DNA of 52,280 bases from an uncultured Actinomycetes bacterium (GCA_903852815.1 CAINRW010000019.1:1-52280); one strand, 5' to 3'. Positions 8,941-17,839 are shown, counted from the stretch's first letter. The notes: generated by a model from the sequence alone, not told the origin. Translations and numbers: made by a program.

Positions 8941-10077
8941 GTGGCTTCACCGCAGAACTATTTAGCAGTCATCAAAGTTGTAGGCATTGGTGGCGGTGGA
9001 GTTAACGCAATCAATCGAATGATTGATGTTGGATTAAAAGGTGTTGAGTTCATTGCAATCAACACCGATGCACAACATTTATTAATGAGTGATGCCGATG
9101 TGAAATTAGATATTGGTCGCAAAACTACTCGCGGTCTTGGTGCAGGAATGGATCCTGAAAAAGGACGTGAGGCCGCACTTGATCATGTTGATGACATTGA
9201 AGAAATACTGCGTGGTGCAGATATGGTTTTTGTTACCGCTGGTGAAGGTGGCGGAACAGGAACTGGCGCAGCACCAGTTGTTGCAAAGATTGCGAAAGAA
9301 CTTGGCGCATTGACTATTGGTGTAGTAACGCGGCCATTTTCTTTTGAAGCAAAACTTCGTTCTGCTCAAGCCGATATTGGAATTGAAGCTTTGCGCGAAG
9401 AAGTTGATACGTTAATTGTTATTCCGAACGATAGGTTATTAGCAATCTCTGATCGTTCGATTACCTTGGCTGATGCATTCAAGAGCGCAGACCAAGTTCT
9501 GCTATCTGGTGTGCAAGGAATAACTGAAATTATTACTCAGCCAGGATTGATTAACTTGGACTTTGCGGATGTGAAAGCAGTTATGTTAGGTGCAGGGTCT
9601 GCGCTTATGGGAATTGGTTCTGCGCGTGGTGAAAATCGCGCAATCCGAGCAGCAGAGTTAGCAATATCGTCACCGCTGTTGGAAGCATCGATTGATGGCG
9701 CAATGGGAGTTTTGCTTTCGATTTCGGGTGGCTCTGATTTAGGTCTCTTCGAAGTTAATGAAGCGTGCGAACTTGTTCAATCTGTAGTGCACCCAAATGC
9801 AAAATTTATTTTCGGAACAACAATCGATGATGCTTTAGGTGATGAAGTTAGAATCACGGTCGTAGCCGCAGGCTTTGAAGGCGGTCAACCACGCAAAGTG
9901 GCAACTCCTGTAATTAATGCAGCAACTCTGGGTGGAGTCGCCAATCCAATTCCCGCCAACGATCCGATTTCAGTCGCCTTGGATTTAGATGAGGAACCCG
10001 CGGTTCGCCGCAGAGTTACTTTCGAAGTGCCGTCGATGAGCGACGATGAAATTGATGTACCTGATTTCATGAAGTAG
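8941..10077 (+). CDS. ftsZ: Cell division GTPase FtsZ
   Basis: FtsZ is the tubulin-like GTPase that forms the Z ring. The start is the GTG at 8941, 4 nt after AAGGAGG; the protein then begins [19 protein letters not shown], which matches actinobacterial FtsZ N termini. It is 378 residues long. The tubulin signature GGGTGTG is at residues 103-109, the T7-loop region (DFADVKAVM) follows, and the C-terminal conserved tail ends [11 protein letters not shown], the segment that binds SepF and other partners in actinobacteria. The C-terminal linker is short. sepF lies two genes downstream, consistent with SepF acting as the membrane anchor. Confidence 0.98.
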   Translation: MASPQNYLAVIKVVGIGGGGVNAINRMIDVGLKGVEFIAINTDAQHLLMSDADVKLDIGRKTTRGLGAGMDPEKGREAALDHVDDIEEILRGADMVFVTAGEGGGTGTGAAPVVAKIAKELGALTIGVVTRPFSFEAKLRSAQADIGIEALREEVDTLIVIPNDRLLAISDRSITLADAFKSADQVLLSGVQGITEIITQPGLINLDFADVKAVMLGAGSALMGIGSARGENRAIRAAELAISSPLLEASIDGAMGVLLSISGGSDLGLFEVNEACELVQSVVHPNAKFIFGTTIDDALGDEVRITVVAAGFEGGQPRKVATPVINAATLGGVANPIPANDPISVALDLDEEPAVRRRVTFEVPSMSDDEIDVPDFMK

Positions 10078-10083
10078 GAAAAT

Positions 10084-10743
10084 TTGCCAACTCTTTTTAC
10101 TAATCGCCAATCCGGATTTAGTGATGCTCCTTTTGACTCTTTTAATTTAGGTCTGCATGTTGGAGATGATATCGACTCAGTGGTTAAAAACCGTGAACAA
10201 CTTCAAAAGTTGGTAGGTCCTTTACAATTTATGAATCAAGTTCATGGTGATTCAATTTTTGAAGTACATGAAGTTGTAAGTCAACCAACCGCTGATGCAT
10301 TGATTACCCAAGTTCCAGGTATCGCGCTTGCAGTACTAGTTGCAGATTGCATCCCATTGCTTTTAGCTAGCGGAAATGTCATCGCGGCAGTTCATGTTGG
10401 ACGTAAAGGGCTTTTCAATAAGATTGCACTCAAGGTTATTTCTCACATGCAAGATTTAGGCGCTGAAAATATCCATGCCCAGCTGGGACCTTCTATTTGT
10501 GGGAATTGTTACGAAGTCAATGCCGAAATAGTTGAGGACGCTATAAGTGATTACGAAGAAGCTATCCTCACAAACGAATCTGGAACCATGTTTTTAGATC
10601 TGCCGCGTGCGCTCATCAAGGATTTAGTCCATGCAGGAGTTACGTATGAAGCTAGTCAAATTTGTACAAAGGAAGATTTAGATTATTTCTCGTATCGACG
10701 GCGCAACGTAACTGGAAGAACAGCTGGGGTGATTTGGTTATGA
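10084..10743 (+). CDS. pgeF: Peptidoglycan editing factor / multicopper polyphenol oxidase-fold protein PgeF (YfiH/YlmD)
   Basis: The family (YfiH/YlmD, once called laccase-domain proteins) includes PgeF, which removes mis-incorporated muropeptides. The 219-residue product has the family motifs NQVHGDSIFEV, VLVADCIPLLL, AVHVGRKGL and GPSICGNCYEVN, containing the His-Cys-His metal or catalytic set, and ends YRRRNVTGRTAGVIW. Start is TTG at 10084 with AGGA 4-8 nt upstream. It sits 6 bp after ftsZ and overlaps yggS by 4 bp, the standard actinobacterial arrangement. The His of the AVH motif is followed by Val-Gly-Arg rather than the more common Ala-Gly-Trp. Confidence 0.9.
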   Translation: MPTLFTNRQSGFSDAPFDSFNLGLHVGDDIDSVVKNREQLQKLVGPLQFMNQVHGDSIFEVHEVVSQPTADALITQVPGIALAVLVADCIPLLLASGNVIAAVHVGRKGLFNKIALKVISHMQDLGAENIHAQLGPSICGNCYEVNAEIVEDAISDYEEAILTNESGTMFLDLPRALIKDLVHAGVTYEASQICTKEDLDYFSYRRRNVTGRTAGVIWL

Positions 10744-11414
10744 GTCGTAGGCAAGAGATAGCCACCAACCTTCAAAATGTTCAGGAAAAGATAGTTCAAG
10801 CTACCCTGGAAGCAAATCGATCTCCTGAGGAAATTACGGTGATTGCAGTAACGAAGACTTACCCACATGAGGATATTGAAATTTTGAAGAGCCTAGGAGT
10901 CAATAACTTTGGTGAAAACCGTGACTCGGAAGGTGCATTTAAATCCAAGGAAGTCGCTGGTGTCTGGCATTTTCAAGGTCAAATTCAGAGTAATAAATTA
11001 AAATCTATAACCTCATGGGCGCATGTGATTCATTCACTTGATGATGTTAGGCATTTTGAAATCATCGATCGAGTTGCCCCGCATCCGCTAGGAATATTCT
11101 GCCAAGTCTCTTTGGATGGAGTTGAAAACCGCGGAGGAGTTGCCAGTGAAAATCTTTATCAACTTGCCAGTGCCATTGAAGCCTCTACCAACCATAAACT
11201 TTTGGGTCTCATGTCAGTTGCACCCCTGACTAGCACGGCTGATGAAGCATTTGCTCAACTTGCGCAAATTCAACGGGCTTTTGTGGCCGAATTTCCCAAT
11301 GCAACTCAGCTTTCTGCAGGGATGAGTGGTGATTTCGAAAGCGCTATCCGGCATGGAGCGACACATATTCGGGTGGGTAGTTCAATCCTAGGTTCACGCT
11401 CGAGTGCGATGTAG
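10740..11414 (+). CDS. PLP homeostasis protein YggS/YlmE family
   Basis: Members bind pyridoxal phosphate and maintain vitamin B6 and amino acid homeostasis; no catalytic reaction is firmly assigned. The 224-residue product has the PLP lysine in VIAVTKTYP, then NFGENRD, WHFQGQIQSNK, GLMSVAP and the phosphate-binding C-terminal LSAGMSGDFESAI and RVGSSILGSR. I use ATG 10740, which overlaps the pgeF stop (ATGA); an upstream in-frame start at 10662 would add 26 residues inside pgeF with no family match. It lies between pgeF and sepF as in other Gram-positive division clusters. Confidence 0.93.
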   Translation: MSRRQEIATNLQNVQEKIVQATLEANRSPEEITVIAVTKTYPHEDIEILKSLGVNNFGENRDSEGAFKSKEVAGVWHFQGQIQSNKLKSITSWAHVIHSLDDVRHFEIIDRVAPHPLGIFCQVSLDGVENRGGVASENLYQLASAIEASTNHKLLGLMSVAPLTSTADEAFAQLAQIQRAFVAEFPNATQLSAGMSGDFESAIRHGATHIRVGSSILGSRSSAM

Positions 11415-11423
11415 CGTTGGAAC

Positions 11424-11894
11424 ATGGCTAATGCACTTAAACGAGTCGCAAACTACTTAGGTTTGATGGACGATCCTGAATTTGATACCCCGGCGACGTT
11501 GCCTCTTGTTCCACTGTCGGGTGATGTTCGTGTTAAGACTCGCGGACCCCGCCACGTTAGTTCAGTCGTCGAATCAGCATCCTACGAGGTATCACCCCAA
11601 TTAGAACTTCCTGTCCTTGATCGTATCGTGACCCTTCACCCACGTTTTTACAATGAAGCACGAACCATCGGCGAACACTTTCGCAAAGGAAATCCAGTCA
11701 TTATTAATTTAACCGACATGGATGAATCTGATCATAAGCGCCTTGTTGATTTTGCAAGTGGTTTAGCTTTCGGTTTGCACGGAACTATTGAACGAGTCAC
11801 CAAGAAAGTTTTCCTACTTTCACCAGCAAATGTTTCAATAGATACAGAAGATAAATCTGCCGCCGCCCAAGCAAGCTTCTTTAATCAGAGCTGA
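11424..11894 (+). CDS. sepF: Cell division protein SepF
   Basis: SepF links FtsZ to the membrane and is essential for division in actinobacteria. The 156-residue product begins with a typical N-terminal amphipathic segment (ANALKRVANYLGLMDDPEFD region, residues 2-21), then a charged linker, then the SepF core with VTLHPRFYNEARTIGEHFR, PVIINLTDMD and RLVDFASGLAFGLHG, and ends in a short tail. The core motifs are unambiguous. It follows yggS by 9 bp and precedes yggT. Confidence 0.96.
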   Translation: MANALKRVANYLGLMDDPEFDTPATLPLVPLSGDVRVKTRGPRHVSSVVESASYEVSPQLELPVLDRIVTLHPRFYNEARTIGEHFRKGNPVIINLTDMDESDHKRLVDFASGLAFGLHGTIERVTKKVFLLSPANVSIDTEDKSAAAQASFFNQS

Positions 11895-11899
11895 TATTT

Positions 11900-12181
11900 G
11901 TGCGCATAGGAACTCTGCTCGCCTACATTCTTCAGTTATTCCTGCTTGCCCTACTCGCGCGTTTAATTCTTGATTATGTCCGCATGTTCTCTAGAAATTG
12001 GCGCCCTAAGGGAATCGTCCTTTTACTTGTTGAACTTGTTTACTCCATAACTGATAAGCCAATGAGATTTGTAGCGCGCTTTGTTCCGCCACTTCGTTTA
12101 GGAACAGTAAGCCTTGATCTAAGTTTTATCGTGCTCTTCTTTGGAGTACAACTACTTAAAGGCTTTGTTATTCTGCTTTAG
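11900..12181 (+). CDS. YggT family small membrane protein
   Basis: This 93-residue protein has two hydrophobic helices, at about residues 4-25 and 70-92, around a conserved central segment with SRNWRPKG and VELVYSITDKP, as in the YggT family. Its molecular role is not established; it is regularly found next to sepF and is thought to affect membrane or division function. Start GTG at 11900, 5 bp after sepF. The 3' end overlaps the 3' end of the convergent ileS by 14 bp. In many actinobacteria divIVA (wag31) is the next gene, but here it is missing. Confidence 0.9.
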   Translation: MRIGTLLAYILQLFLLALLARLILDYVRMFSRNWRPKGIVLLLVELVYSITDKPMRFVARFVPPLRLGTVSLDLSFIVLFFGVQLLKGFVILL

Positions 12182-15100
12182 TCAGCACAAGCGTTAGACC
12201 AAAATCTCCACCTGCAATTACAAGTGAGGAATCATGCTCAAGCGCCAATGCAAGAACTTCATCGCAAATATGGGTGCTTCCAGAATTAATTGCTTGAGCA
12301 ATTTCATCGTTTGCATTCCACTTAATTCTTATACGATCTGAGATTTCAAAGCCGTCGGATTTACGGCGCTCTTGAATAAATCGAATGACTTCGCGCATCA
12401 ATCCAGCGCTAATTAATTCAGGGGTCAGTTGTAAATCTAAGGCAACACTTTCACCTTCGTGTGAAGCAACCATCCAACCTGATTTTGGAACTTCGGTAAT
12501 GACTAGATCTTCCAGCGCGATTTCCCAAGTACCAATTGTTGTAACTCCGGAACTGCGCAGTAATTTAACTAGGGAAGTGGCATCACTTGCCGCAATAGCT
12601 TTAGCGATTTCCTGAACTGCACCACCAAATTTTGCTCCGAGCGATTTGAAATTTGCTTTGATTGAGATATCAACTAAATCTCCATCGGCATCGGCAATAT
12701 CTTGGAGTTCGACGACATTAAGTTCATCGGCGATTTGTTCACGCATTTGCGCAGGCAATGCCGACCAGCCAGAGGCAGCAATAAGTGCTCGGCCAAGTGG
12801 TTGGCGAATCTTTACTCCTGATTCAGCGCGAGAAGCACGTCCCAACTCCACAATTCTTCGAGTTAAGGCAACTTGTTCCCCAAGGTTTCGATCAATGTGA
12901 GCTTTATCTGCAACCGGGAAATCAGAGAGGTGTACAGATGCCACTGCAGATGAGTCGGCTTGAATCACTAATTCTTGCCACACTTGCTCAGTTATAAATG
13001 GAACCATTGGAGCGAGAAGTTGAGTAAGAGTTACTAGACATTCATGCAAAGTTGCGAGTGCACTTGCTTCTCCATCCCAAAAACGCCGTCTTGAACGTCG
13101 TACATACCAGTTGGATAAATCGTCAATAAAACGTGCCAAGCATCGACCGGCGCTTTGAGAGTCGAAATCAGTTAAGGCTGCATCTACTTCTTCAATCAAA
13201 ATATTGAGTTCAGAAATAATCCAACGATCCATGAGAGGGCGATACTCAATTTTCGGACTATCGCTCAATTGAAAGTTTGAGGCGTGGGCATAAAGTGCGT
13301 GGAACGAGACTGTGTTCCAATAAGTAAGAAGTGTTTTTCTTACAACTTCATTAATTGCTTCGTGTCCAACACGACGTGCTGCCCACGGTGATCCTGCCGC
13401 CAACATGTACCAACGAACTGCATCAGCGCCATGTTGATCCATTAGCGCCATTGGCTCGAGAACATTTCCAAGATGCTTGCTCATTTTGCGACCATCTTTG
13501 TCAAGAATATGACCTAAGCAGAGCACGGTTTTATATGATGACTTATCAAAAACTAAAGTTCCAATTGTCATTAATGTGTAAAACCAACCACGTGTTTGGT
13601 CGATTGCTTCACAAATGAAATCGGCGGGATAGGACTCTTTGAATTTTTCTATAGAGCCTTCTTTGTGCGGATATCCCCATTGTGCAAATGGCATAGCGCC
13701 TGAGTCGTACCAGCAGTCAATAACTTCAGGTACGCGATTCATCACTGAACCACACTCGCTGCAGTTGAAAGTGATGTCATCAACGAATGGGCGATGGGGA
13801 TCTAACGTAGATAATTCCTGCCCAGCTAATTGGCCAAGTTCGGCGAGTGAATCCACACAGATTTCATGCTTATTTTCACAATGCCAAATTGGAAGTGGAG
13901 TTCCCCAGAATCTATTTCTTGAAAGTGCCCAGTCAATATTGTTATTGAGCCAATCGCCGTAGCGGCCATCTTTAATAGTTTCTGGATGCCAATCCGTTGC
14001 GGCATTTTCACGTAGAAGTGCTTGCTTGATAGAAGTAGTGCGGATGTACCACGATGGTTGCGCGTAATACATCAACGGTGTGTGACATCTCCAGCAATGC
14101 GGGTATGTGTGTTCGTATGGCTGATGCTTATAGAGAACTCCGCGCACTTTTAACTCTTTCACAAGCGTCTTATCGGCTTCTTTGAAAAACATGCCACCGA
14201 CAATTTCAACTTCAGGCAAAAAATGTCCATCAGGGGCAATCGGGTTTATAACTGGAAGTCCATACGAACGGCATACTTGTAAATCGTCAGCACCAAAAGC
14301 GGGAGCCTGGTGCACTAACCCGGTTCCATCTTCAGTAGTGACATACGTTGCTAGAACTACATAATGTGAATTAGGGATTTCGACAAAATCAAATGGACGC
14401 TTATATGTAACGTGTTCAAGGTCTTTACCGAGCATCTTCTTGACTATTTTTTTCTCGCCTTTAACGCTTTCAAGCAGCGCTTCTGCAACTACAAAAACTT
14501 CAGTAACATCATCAACGCTTACTTCCACTGCTACATAATCAACTTCTGGATGAACAGCAACGGCAGTGTTTGAAACAAGCGTCCATGGTGTTGTGGTCCA
14601 GACTAATAAGCTGGCATTAATGGCAGCTAACTCACCTGAAGTAACTGGGAATCGTACGTAGACAGACGGGTCTACAACATTTTCATAGCCTTGTGCTAAC
14701 TCGTGATCGGAAAGACCAGTTCCGCAGCGAGGACAGTAAGGAGCAACGCGATGATCTTGAACCAATAAACCTTTTTTCCAAATTTCTTTTAACGACCACC
14801 ACACGCTTTCAACATAATCAGGCGACATAGTCCAATAAGCCTCATCAAAATCAACCCAAAAACCCATCCGATCTGTCATGTCTGTAAATGCACTGACGTG
14901 GCGTTGAACTGAATCGCGACATTTGTCATTAAAAGCAGCTATGCCGTATTTTTCAATGTCGCCTTTTCCTGCAAAGCCCAACTCTTTCTCAACGGCAATC
15001 TCAACTGGCAGACCGTGACAGTCCCACCCAGCTTTTCGAATGACGTATTTGCCTTTCATTGTATGAAAGCGGGGAAAGACATCTTTAAATACACGGGCCT

Positions 15101-15280
15101 CAATATGGTGAGTGCCCGGCATTCCATTTGCTGTGGTGGTCCTTCATAAAACATCCAAGAGTCAGCGCCTTCACGGGCCTGGACGGTTTTTTCAAAAATT
15201 GCGTTATCGCGCCAGAACTTTAAAATCCCATGTTCAACGGCAGGCAAATCAACAGCTGCGGCAATTGCGCGAAACGACAT
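12168..15280 (-). CDS. ileS: Isoleucyl-tRNA synthetase, with an apparent 1-bp deletion near the 5' end
   Basis: IleRS charges tRNA-Ile and edits valine. Two frames together encode a complete enzyme of about 1037 residues: residues 1-49 (start 15280, ending FYEGPP) in one frame, and the rest (from TANGMPGTHHIEARV) in the next. The frames break at about 15134/15135, where CCACCACAGCA is read but CCACCAACAGCA is expected. The HIGH-region motif is GTHH, the KMSKS-type loop is KMSKHLGN, and Cys pairs suggest zinc sites (CPRCGTG, CWRC). This is the eukaryote-like type II IleRS seen in actinobacteria. GGAGGG lies 6 nt before the ATG. As the gene is essential, a sequence or assembly error is likelier than a true pseudogene. 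Transcription opposes its neighbours; a T-box leader precedes it. Confidence 0.92.
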
Positions 15281-15469
15281 AGAAAACCCTCCACGAGTTC
15301 ATAACTCTGGAGGGACGTGACCTGCTGGTGCAGATCTCGCGGTACCACCCGCCTTGCGTGAAAACACGCCACTTATATAACTATCTGCAGCCGGTTCTAG
15401 ATGGGACGTGCCCATTTCTTCCGACAAGCTCGTGAGGTGATAGCCCCGTCAATGCTTAGGCGCAGTAGG
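15281..15469 (-). ncRNA. T-box riboswitch leader of ileS (translational type, Ile specifier)
   Basis: The minus strand carries the T-box core GGGTGGTACCGCG (15338-15350), which pairs with the uncharged tRNA 3' end. Upstream, a short stem I exposes AUC followed by A (15439-15441), an isoleucine specifier codon. A hairpin at 15401-15415 could be stem III. Downstream, CCCTCCA (15308-15314) can pair with TGGAGGG (15287-15293), whose GGAGGG is the ileS ribosome binding site, with an inner GAGTT/AACTC stem. This sequestrator blocks translation, and uncharged tRNA-Ile would release it. No U-tract terminator is seen, so control is translational, as in other actinobacterial ileS leaders with short stem I. 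Confidence 0.9.
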
Positions 15470-15475
15470 TGGGTA

Positions 15476-15481
15476 ATCATA
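15476..15481 (-). promoter_or_regulatory. Candidate -10 of the ileS T-box transcript
   Basis: TATGAT on the minus strand lies about 25 nt upstream of the predicted stem I, giving a start near 15469 and a leader of about 190 nt. I see no good -35 at 17-18 bp. Confidence 0.4.
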
Positions 15482-15518
15482 ACTGCAAATTGAGGGTGGT
15501 AGCCGCAAGCGTGGCGAA

Positions 15519-15548
15519 TTGGTAACGGAGGCGCTAGGGGAATAAGGT
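15519..15548 (+). promoter_or_regulatory. Promoter of the traR-like gene, leaderless type
   Basis: TTGGTA (15519-15524), an 18-bp spacer and TAAGGT (15543-15548) end 7 nt before the ATG at 15556, so the transcript would start at the start codon. No Shine-Dalgarno site is placed sensibly before this ATG. Confidence 0.5.
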
Positions 15549-15555
15549 TCGCGTC

Positions 15556-16383
15556 ATGCCAACGAAGCCAATAAAGAAGACCGCAGCTAAAAAGGCTGCG
15601 CCTAAGGCTCCTGCGAAAAAGGCTCCTGCGAAGAAGGCCGCTGCTGCAAAGAAAGCGGTAGCAAAGAAAGCCCCAGCAAAGAAAGCGCCAGCAAAGAAAG
15701 CCCCAGCAAAGAAAGCGCCAGCGAAAAAAGCTGCACCAGTAAAGAAAGTTGCCGCGAAAAAAGCGGCGCCAGTTAAAAGCATTCCAGTTAAGAAAGCTCC
15801 AGGAAAACCTTCCCCTTCAAAAACAACGTTGACCGTAGATGAGAAATCTCAAACAGTTTCAGTTTCAACAGTTACTGCGCCAGTGGCGGTACCAGTGATT
15901 GAAGAGCGTCGACTGGTGATGCCACCACCTGCAAGACCAGTTAAGAGTGGAAAGAAAATTGCACCACTGAAACCAATTAAATCTGCACCTACGCCTCTTG
16001 TTGCAAGTGAGAGCGAATCGCCATGGAGTGCGGCAGAGTTAAAAAGTATTCGATCCCAGATATCTAAAGAGTTGGCGCGCTTGCGTCTTGAGCTCGAGAA
16101 GATAGAAGTCGAAATGGATACTTTAATTCAGGAATCTGGTGAAGGCGCAGGCGATGATCAGGCCGATGCTGGAACTAAGACTTTTGAGCGTGAACATGAA
16201 ATGTCACTAGTAATCAATGCCCGAGATATGGTTTTGCAAACTGAACGTGCATTAGAGCGAATTGATTCAAAGAGCTACGGAAACTGCGAAGAGTGTGGAA
16301 ATGCAATTGGAAAGGCTCGATTGCAAGCATATCCACGGGCCACCTTGTGCATGGTCTGCAAGCAGAAAGAAGAACGGCGCTAA
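15556..16383 (+). CDS. TraR/DksA-type C4 zinc-finger protein with Lys/Ala/Pro-rich repeat tail
   Basis: This 275-residue protein has two parts. Residues about 1-90 are a low-complexity basic tail built of KKAPA/AKKA units, like histone H1-type or HU tails, likely to contact nucleic acid. Residues about 150-275 are DksA/TraR-like: an acidic coiled-coil region (LRLELEKIEVEMDTL and REHEMSLVINARDMVLQTE) followed by a Cys4 zinc finger (NCEECGNAIG and TLCMVCKQKEE). DksA-family proteins act in the RNA polymerase secondary channel; the actinobacterial homologues next to lspA are little studied. It lies just upstream of lspA as in Streptomyces. It is probably leaderless. Function in transcription is inferred from the family. 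Confidence 0.85.
   Translation: MPTKPIKKTAAKKAAPKAPAKKAPAKKAAAAKKAVAKKAPAKKAPAKKAPAKKAPAKKAAPVKKVAAKKAAPVKSIPVKKAPGKPSPSKTTLTVDEKSQTVSVSTVTAPVAVPVIEERRLVMPPPARPVKSGKKIAPLKPIKSAPTPLVASESESPWSAAELKSIRSQISKELARLRLELEKIEVEMDTLIQESGEGAGDDQADAGTKTFEREHEMSLVINARDMVLQTERALERIDSKSYGNCEECGNAIGKARLQAYPRATLCMVCKQKEERR
15646..15735 (+). repeat. 15-bp tandem repeats coding for Lys/Ala/Pro units
   Basis: Six consecutive 15-bp units of the form GCAAAGAAAGCNCCA fill this stretch. Bases 15661-15690 and 15691-15720 are two identical 30-bp copies. Degenerate units continue upstream to about 15608. Each unit encodes Ala-Lys-Lys-Ala-Pro or a variant. Identical copies point to recent slippage or recombination, so copy number may vary between strains. 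Confidence 0.9.
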
Positions 16384-16385
16384 AG

Positions 16386-16868
16386 GTGCGCGTATGGCGC
16401 ACACTCTTAAGTGTTGCCTTGATTGTTTGGTTAATCGATCTTGCAACTAAAATTTGGGCTGTTAATTTCTTATCGAGTCGAGCAAATGTTCGCGTAATTG
16501 GCGATTTATTTCAGCTTACTTTTGTTAGAAATCCTGGCGCAGCTTTTTCATTTGCAACCGGTGCGACCTTTATTTTGACGTTTTTTTCAATTCTGGTGCT
16601 GAGTGTGATTCTCTATTTTTTACCCAAAATAACATCAAAAGGCTGGGCCGTAGTTCTTGGTTTGGTTATGGGAGGAATTTTAGGAAATCTTAGTGATCGC
16701 GTATTTCGCGAACCAGGTTTTTTCAGAGGTCATGTGATTGACTGGATGCAACTTCCGCATTGGCCGATATTTAATATTGCGGATTCAGCTATTGTTGTTG
16801 CAGCGCTAATTTCCATGATTCTTTCAATTCGAAATATTTCACCCATTCAACAAACTAGCGAAAAATAA
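16386..16868 (+). CDS. lspA: Lipoprotein signal peptidase LspA (signal peptidase II)
   Basis: LspA is the membrane aspartyl protease that cleaves signal peptides from diacylglyceryl prolipoproteins. The 160-residue product has four hydrophobic segments and both catalytic-Asp motifs: GNLSDRVF followed by GHVIDWMQL, and FNIADSAIVVA. The NPGAAFS motif is also typical. I start it at GTG 16386, 2 bp after the traR-like stop; the longer reading from 16293 would overlap that gene and add residues without family match. Lgt, which acts in the step before, lies at 32459. It is followed 10 bp later by rluD. Confidence 0.93.
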   Translation: MRVWRTLLSVALIVWLIDLATKIWAVNFLSSRANVRVIGDLFQLTFVRNPGAAFSFATGATFILTFFSILVLSVILYFLPKITSKGWAVVLGLVMGGILGNLSDRVFREPGFFRGHVIDWMQLPHWPIFNIADSAIVVAALISMILSIRNISPIQQTSEK

Positions 16869-16878
16869 AAGAGTTAAT

Positions 16879-17820
16879 ATGAGCGAGCGAGAATTAAGAA
16901 CACTTTCCGTACCAGAGGGTGTAGCTGGGGAGCGAATTGATAGCGCCCTGACTCGAGTATTGGGTCTTTCTAGAACTGCAGTAGTGAAACTGCTTGAAGA
17001 TGGTGACATTACAACTTCCGGTAAATCAATGAGCAAATCTGAACGCGTTTCTGCCAACCAACTCATTGAAGTTTTAATGCCGGCCGTAGTTCACGCGCAG
17101 CCAATCCCGCTCACACCGTTAGAGGGATTACATATTGTTTATGATGATGATGCAATTGTTGTCATAGATAAGCCTGTCGGATGTGCCGCTCATCCAAGTC
17201 CAGGCTGGATGGGTCCTACGGTAGTAGGTGCACTGTTAGCAGCTGGCTATTCAATTTCAACGAGTGGTTCACAGGAACGACAAGGAATTGTGCATCGCTT
17301 AGATGTTGGTACAAGTGGATTAATGATTGTTGCTAAGAGTGATCGGGCATTTACCGTTCTGAAAGATGCATTTAGAAATCGCACAGTTGAAAAGATTTAT
17401 CATGCATTAATTCAAGGTCACATGGATCCCACCACTGGCACAATTGATGCGCCAATCGATCGACATCCAAAAGAAGATCACCGTTTTGCAGTCATGGCAA
17501 CGGGAAAAGATTCAATTACTCATTATGAAGTCATTGAGTTTTATCGTGGAGTCTCTTTAGTTCAAGTCGAACTGGAAACCGGACGCACACATCAGATTCG
17601 CGTTCATTTTTCAGCTTTGAACCATCCATTGGTTGGCGACACTACCTATGGCGCAGACCCGGTATTGGCTAAATCCCTGGAAATGCGTCGGCCTTGGCTG
17701 CACGCTAAAGAGTTGACCTTTGACCACCCGATAACTGGGGCGAAAATGAACTTTAGTGCGCCTTATCCAGCCGATCTCACACGCTCGTTGGCGTTGCTTT
17801 CTGATGCCGTACTTCCTTAA
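16879..17820 (+). CDS. 23S rRNA pseudouridine synthase, RluD/RluA family
   Basis: The enzyme converts specific uridines in 23S rRNA to pseudouridine. The 313-residue protein has an N-terminal S4-type RNA-binding domain (about residues 15-75, with ERIDSALTRVLGLSRTAVVK region) and the RluA-type catalytic domain: VVIDKPVGCAAHPSPG, the catalytic Asp motif HRLDVGTSGLM, and the C-terminal ELETGRTHQIRVHF. The site specificity is not visible; RluD is the usual name for this lspA-linked gene. It lies between lspA and dnaE, the standard actinobacterial context. Confidence 0.93.
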   Translation: MSERELRTLSVPEGVAGERIDSALTRVLGLSRTAVVKLLEDGDITTSGKSMSKSERVSANQLIEVLMPAVVHAQPIPLTPLEGLHIVYDDDAIVVIDKPVGCAAHPSPGWMGPTVVGALLAAGYSISTSGSQERQGIVHRLDVGTSGLMIVAKSDRAFTVLKDAFRNRTVEKIYHALIQGHMDPTTGTIDAPIDRHPKEDHRFAVMATGKDSITHYEVIEFYRGVSLVQVELETGRTHQIRVHFSALNHPLVGDTTYGADPVLAKSLEMRRPWLHAKELTFDHPITGAKMNFSAPYPADLTRSLALLSDAVLP

Positions 17821-17839
17821 GCAATAATCTACGTCCACT

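Noticed and set aside
15123-15142. Programmed -1 frameshifting in ileS as the main explanation.
   Set aside because: The site lacks a canonical X XXY YYZ heptamer and I see no downstream pseudoknot. A one-base sequence error or mutation is simpler, though the finding stays open.
15505-15556. Plus-strand segment resembling the D-arm and T-loop of a tRNA-Leu (GTGGCGAATTGGTAACG ... GGTTCGCGTC).
   Set aside because: Only about 50 nt separate the parts, there is no anticodon stem and the ends do not pair. The stretch is better explained as the -35/-10 of the traR-like gene.
15608-15735. CRISPR array.
   Set aside because: The repeats are in-frame 15-bp tandem coding units without spacers, and no cas genes are present.
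15534-15782. Minus-strand 82-codon ORF rich in Phe, Ala and Gly.
   Set aside because: It is the antisense shadow of the Lys/Ala/Pro repeats and has no start context of its own.
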